From: Porticoccus sp.
Lineage (GTDB): Bacteria; Pseudomonadota; Gammaproteobacteria; Pseudomonadales; Porticoccaceae
Reading direction: 5' to 3'
Assembly: GCA_023263825.1 (NCBI GenBank)
Contig: JALQUJ010000073.1
Location: 1-6,284, forward strand
DNA: 6,284 nucleotides
Part shown: in pieces, positions 6,189 to 6,284 of the stretch
Numbering within the stretch: position 1 is the first letter of the stretch
Layout of the letters: every line of letters begins with the position of its first letter
The notes under the pieces: generated by a model
Database searches by the model: none
Seen by the model: only the letters and a program-made list of their open reading frames with translations
What the model was told of the DNA's origin: nothing
Made by a program: the position numbers and the translations under genes

Positions 6189-6284
6189 GTGAAAGCGGGG
6201 TTAGTGATATCTGCCTTGGTCTGGTTAATGTTGTCAGGTTGTGCCCAGGTGCAGCCTCAGGGGCCAACATCTCAGCAGGCTGAA
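6189..6284 (+). CDS. Lipoprotein, N-terminal part only (runs off the window)
   Basis: The 32 visible codons from GTG begin MKAGLVISALVWLMLSGC. This is a type II signal peptide with a charged Lys2, a hydrophobic core (about 4-15) and the lipobox LSGC, which places the lipidated Cys at residue 18. The following Ala19 is not Asp, so by the usual Lol rule the mature protein would go to the outer membrane. The visible mature part (AQVQPQGPTSQQAE) is a Gln/Pro-rich flexible linker typical after a lipobox and identifies no family. Translation is supported by AAGGAG 10 bases upstream. The gene is divergent from the tRNA-Arg promoter. The function is not recognisable from this fragment. Confidence 0.75.
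   Translation, partial: MKAGLVISALVWLMLSGCAQVQPQGPTSQQAE

Noticed and set aside
6101..6283. Plus-strand open frame of 60 codons overlapping the lipoprotein start
   Set aside because: It is in a different frame from the signal peptide and lipobox, has no ribosome site, and its product has no recognisable features.

Overview
The window reads as chromosomal DNA of a gammaproteobacterium, probably marine or free-living. This is inferred from the gene set (methylmalonyl-CoA epimerase, single-polypeptide ATP sulfurylase, CysC), the lipobox-type lipoprotein signal, good Shine-Dalgarno sites and a tRNA gene with an encoded CCA end. Base composition is moderate, a little below 50% G+C by eye. Genus cannot be given from sequence alone.

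Layout: the left edge carries the last 17 codons of an unidentified plus-strand gene, followed 37 bases later by mce (methylmalonyl-CoA epimerase, 92-496, plus). Facing it, and separated by only 25 bases, is the 3' end of a long block of minus-strand genes read from right to left: tetR-type regulator (5552-4956), cysC (APS kinase, 4932-4312), sat (ATP sulfurylase, 4220-3030), a DHH/DHHA1 phosphoesterase (2957-1995) and an FAD-linked dehydrogenase of the GlcD/D-2-hydroxyglutarate dehydrogenase type (1894-522). Further right are a minus-strand tRNA-Arg(CCG) with a clean intrinsic terminator, a 323-base stretch without a convincing protein gene that holds a good minus-strand promoter, and the first 32 codons of a plus-strand lipoprotein gene cut by the window edge.

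Functionally the core is a sulfate-activation operon. Sat makes APS from sulfate and ATP, and CysC phosphorylates it to PAPS. Use of PAPS releases 3'-phosphoadenosine 5'-phosphate (pAp), which is toxic and inhibitory, and the DHH-family protein next door is a plausible pAp phosphatase in place of CysQ. No sulfotransferase, PAPS reductase or sulfate transporter lies in the window, so the end use of PAPS is unknown. The TetR-type gene leads the operon, and a perfect 9-base inverted repeat overlaps its predicted -10 element, which suggests autoregulation of the whole unit.

Two of the five genes in this block are broken by single-base lesions. tetR has an in-frame TAA inside its DNA-recognition helix (codon 52). 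The FAD dehydrogenase has a one-base deletion in an A6 tract that cuts off its metal-binding C-terminus; adding one A restores a full 457-residue protein. These could be real decay (loss of repression plus loss of a tail gene) or sequencing errors, and the two explanations can be separated by read evidence.
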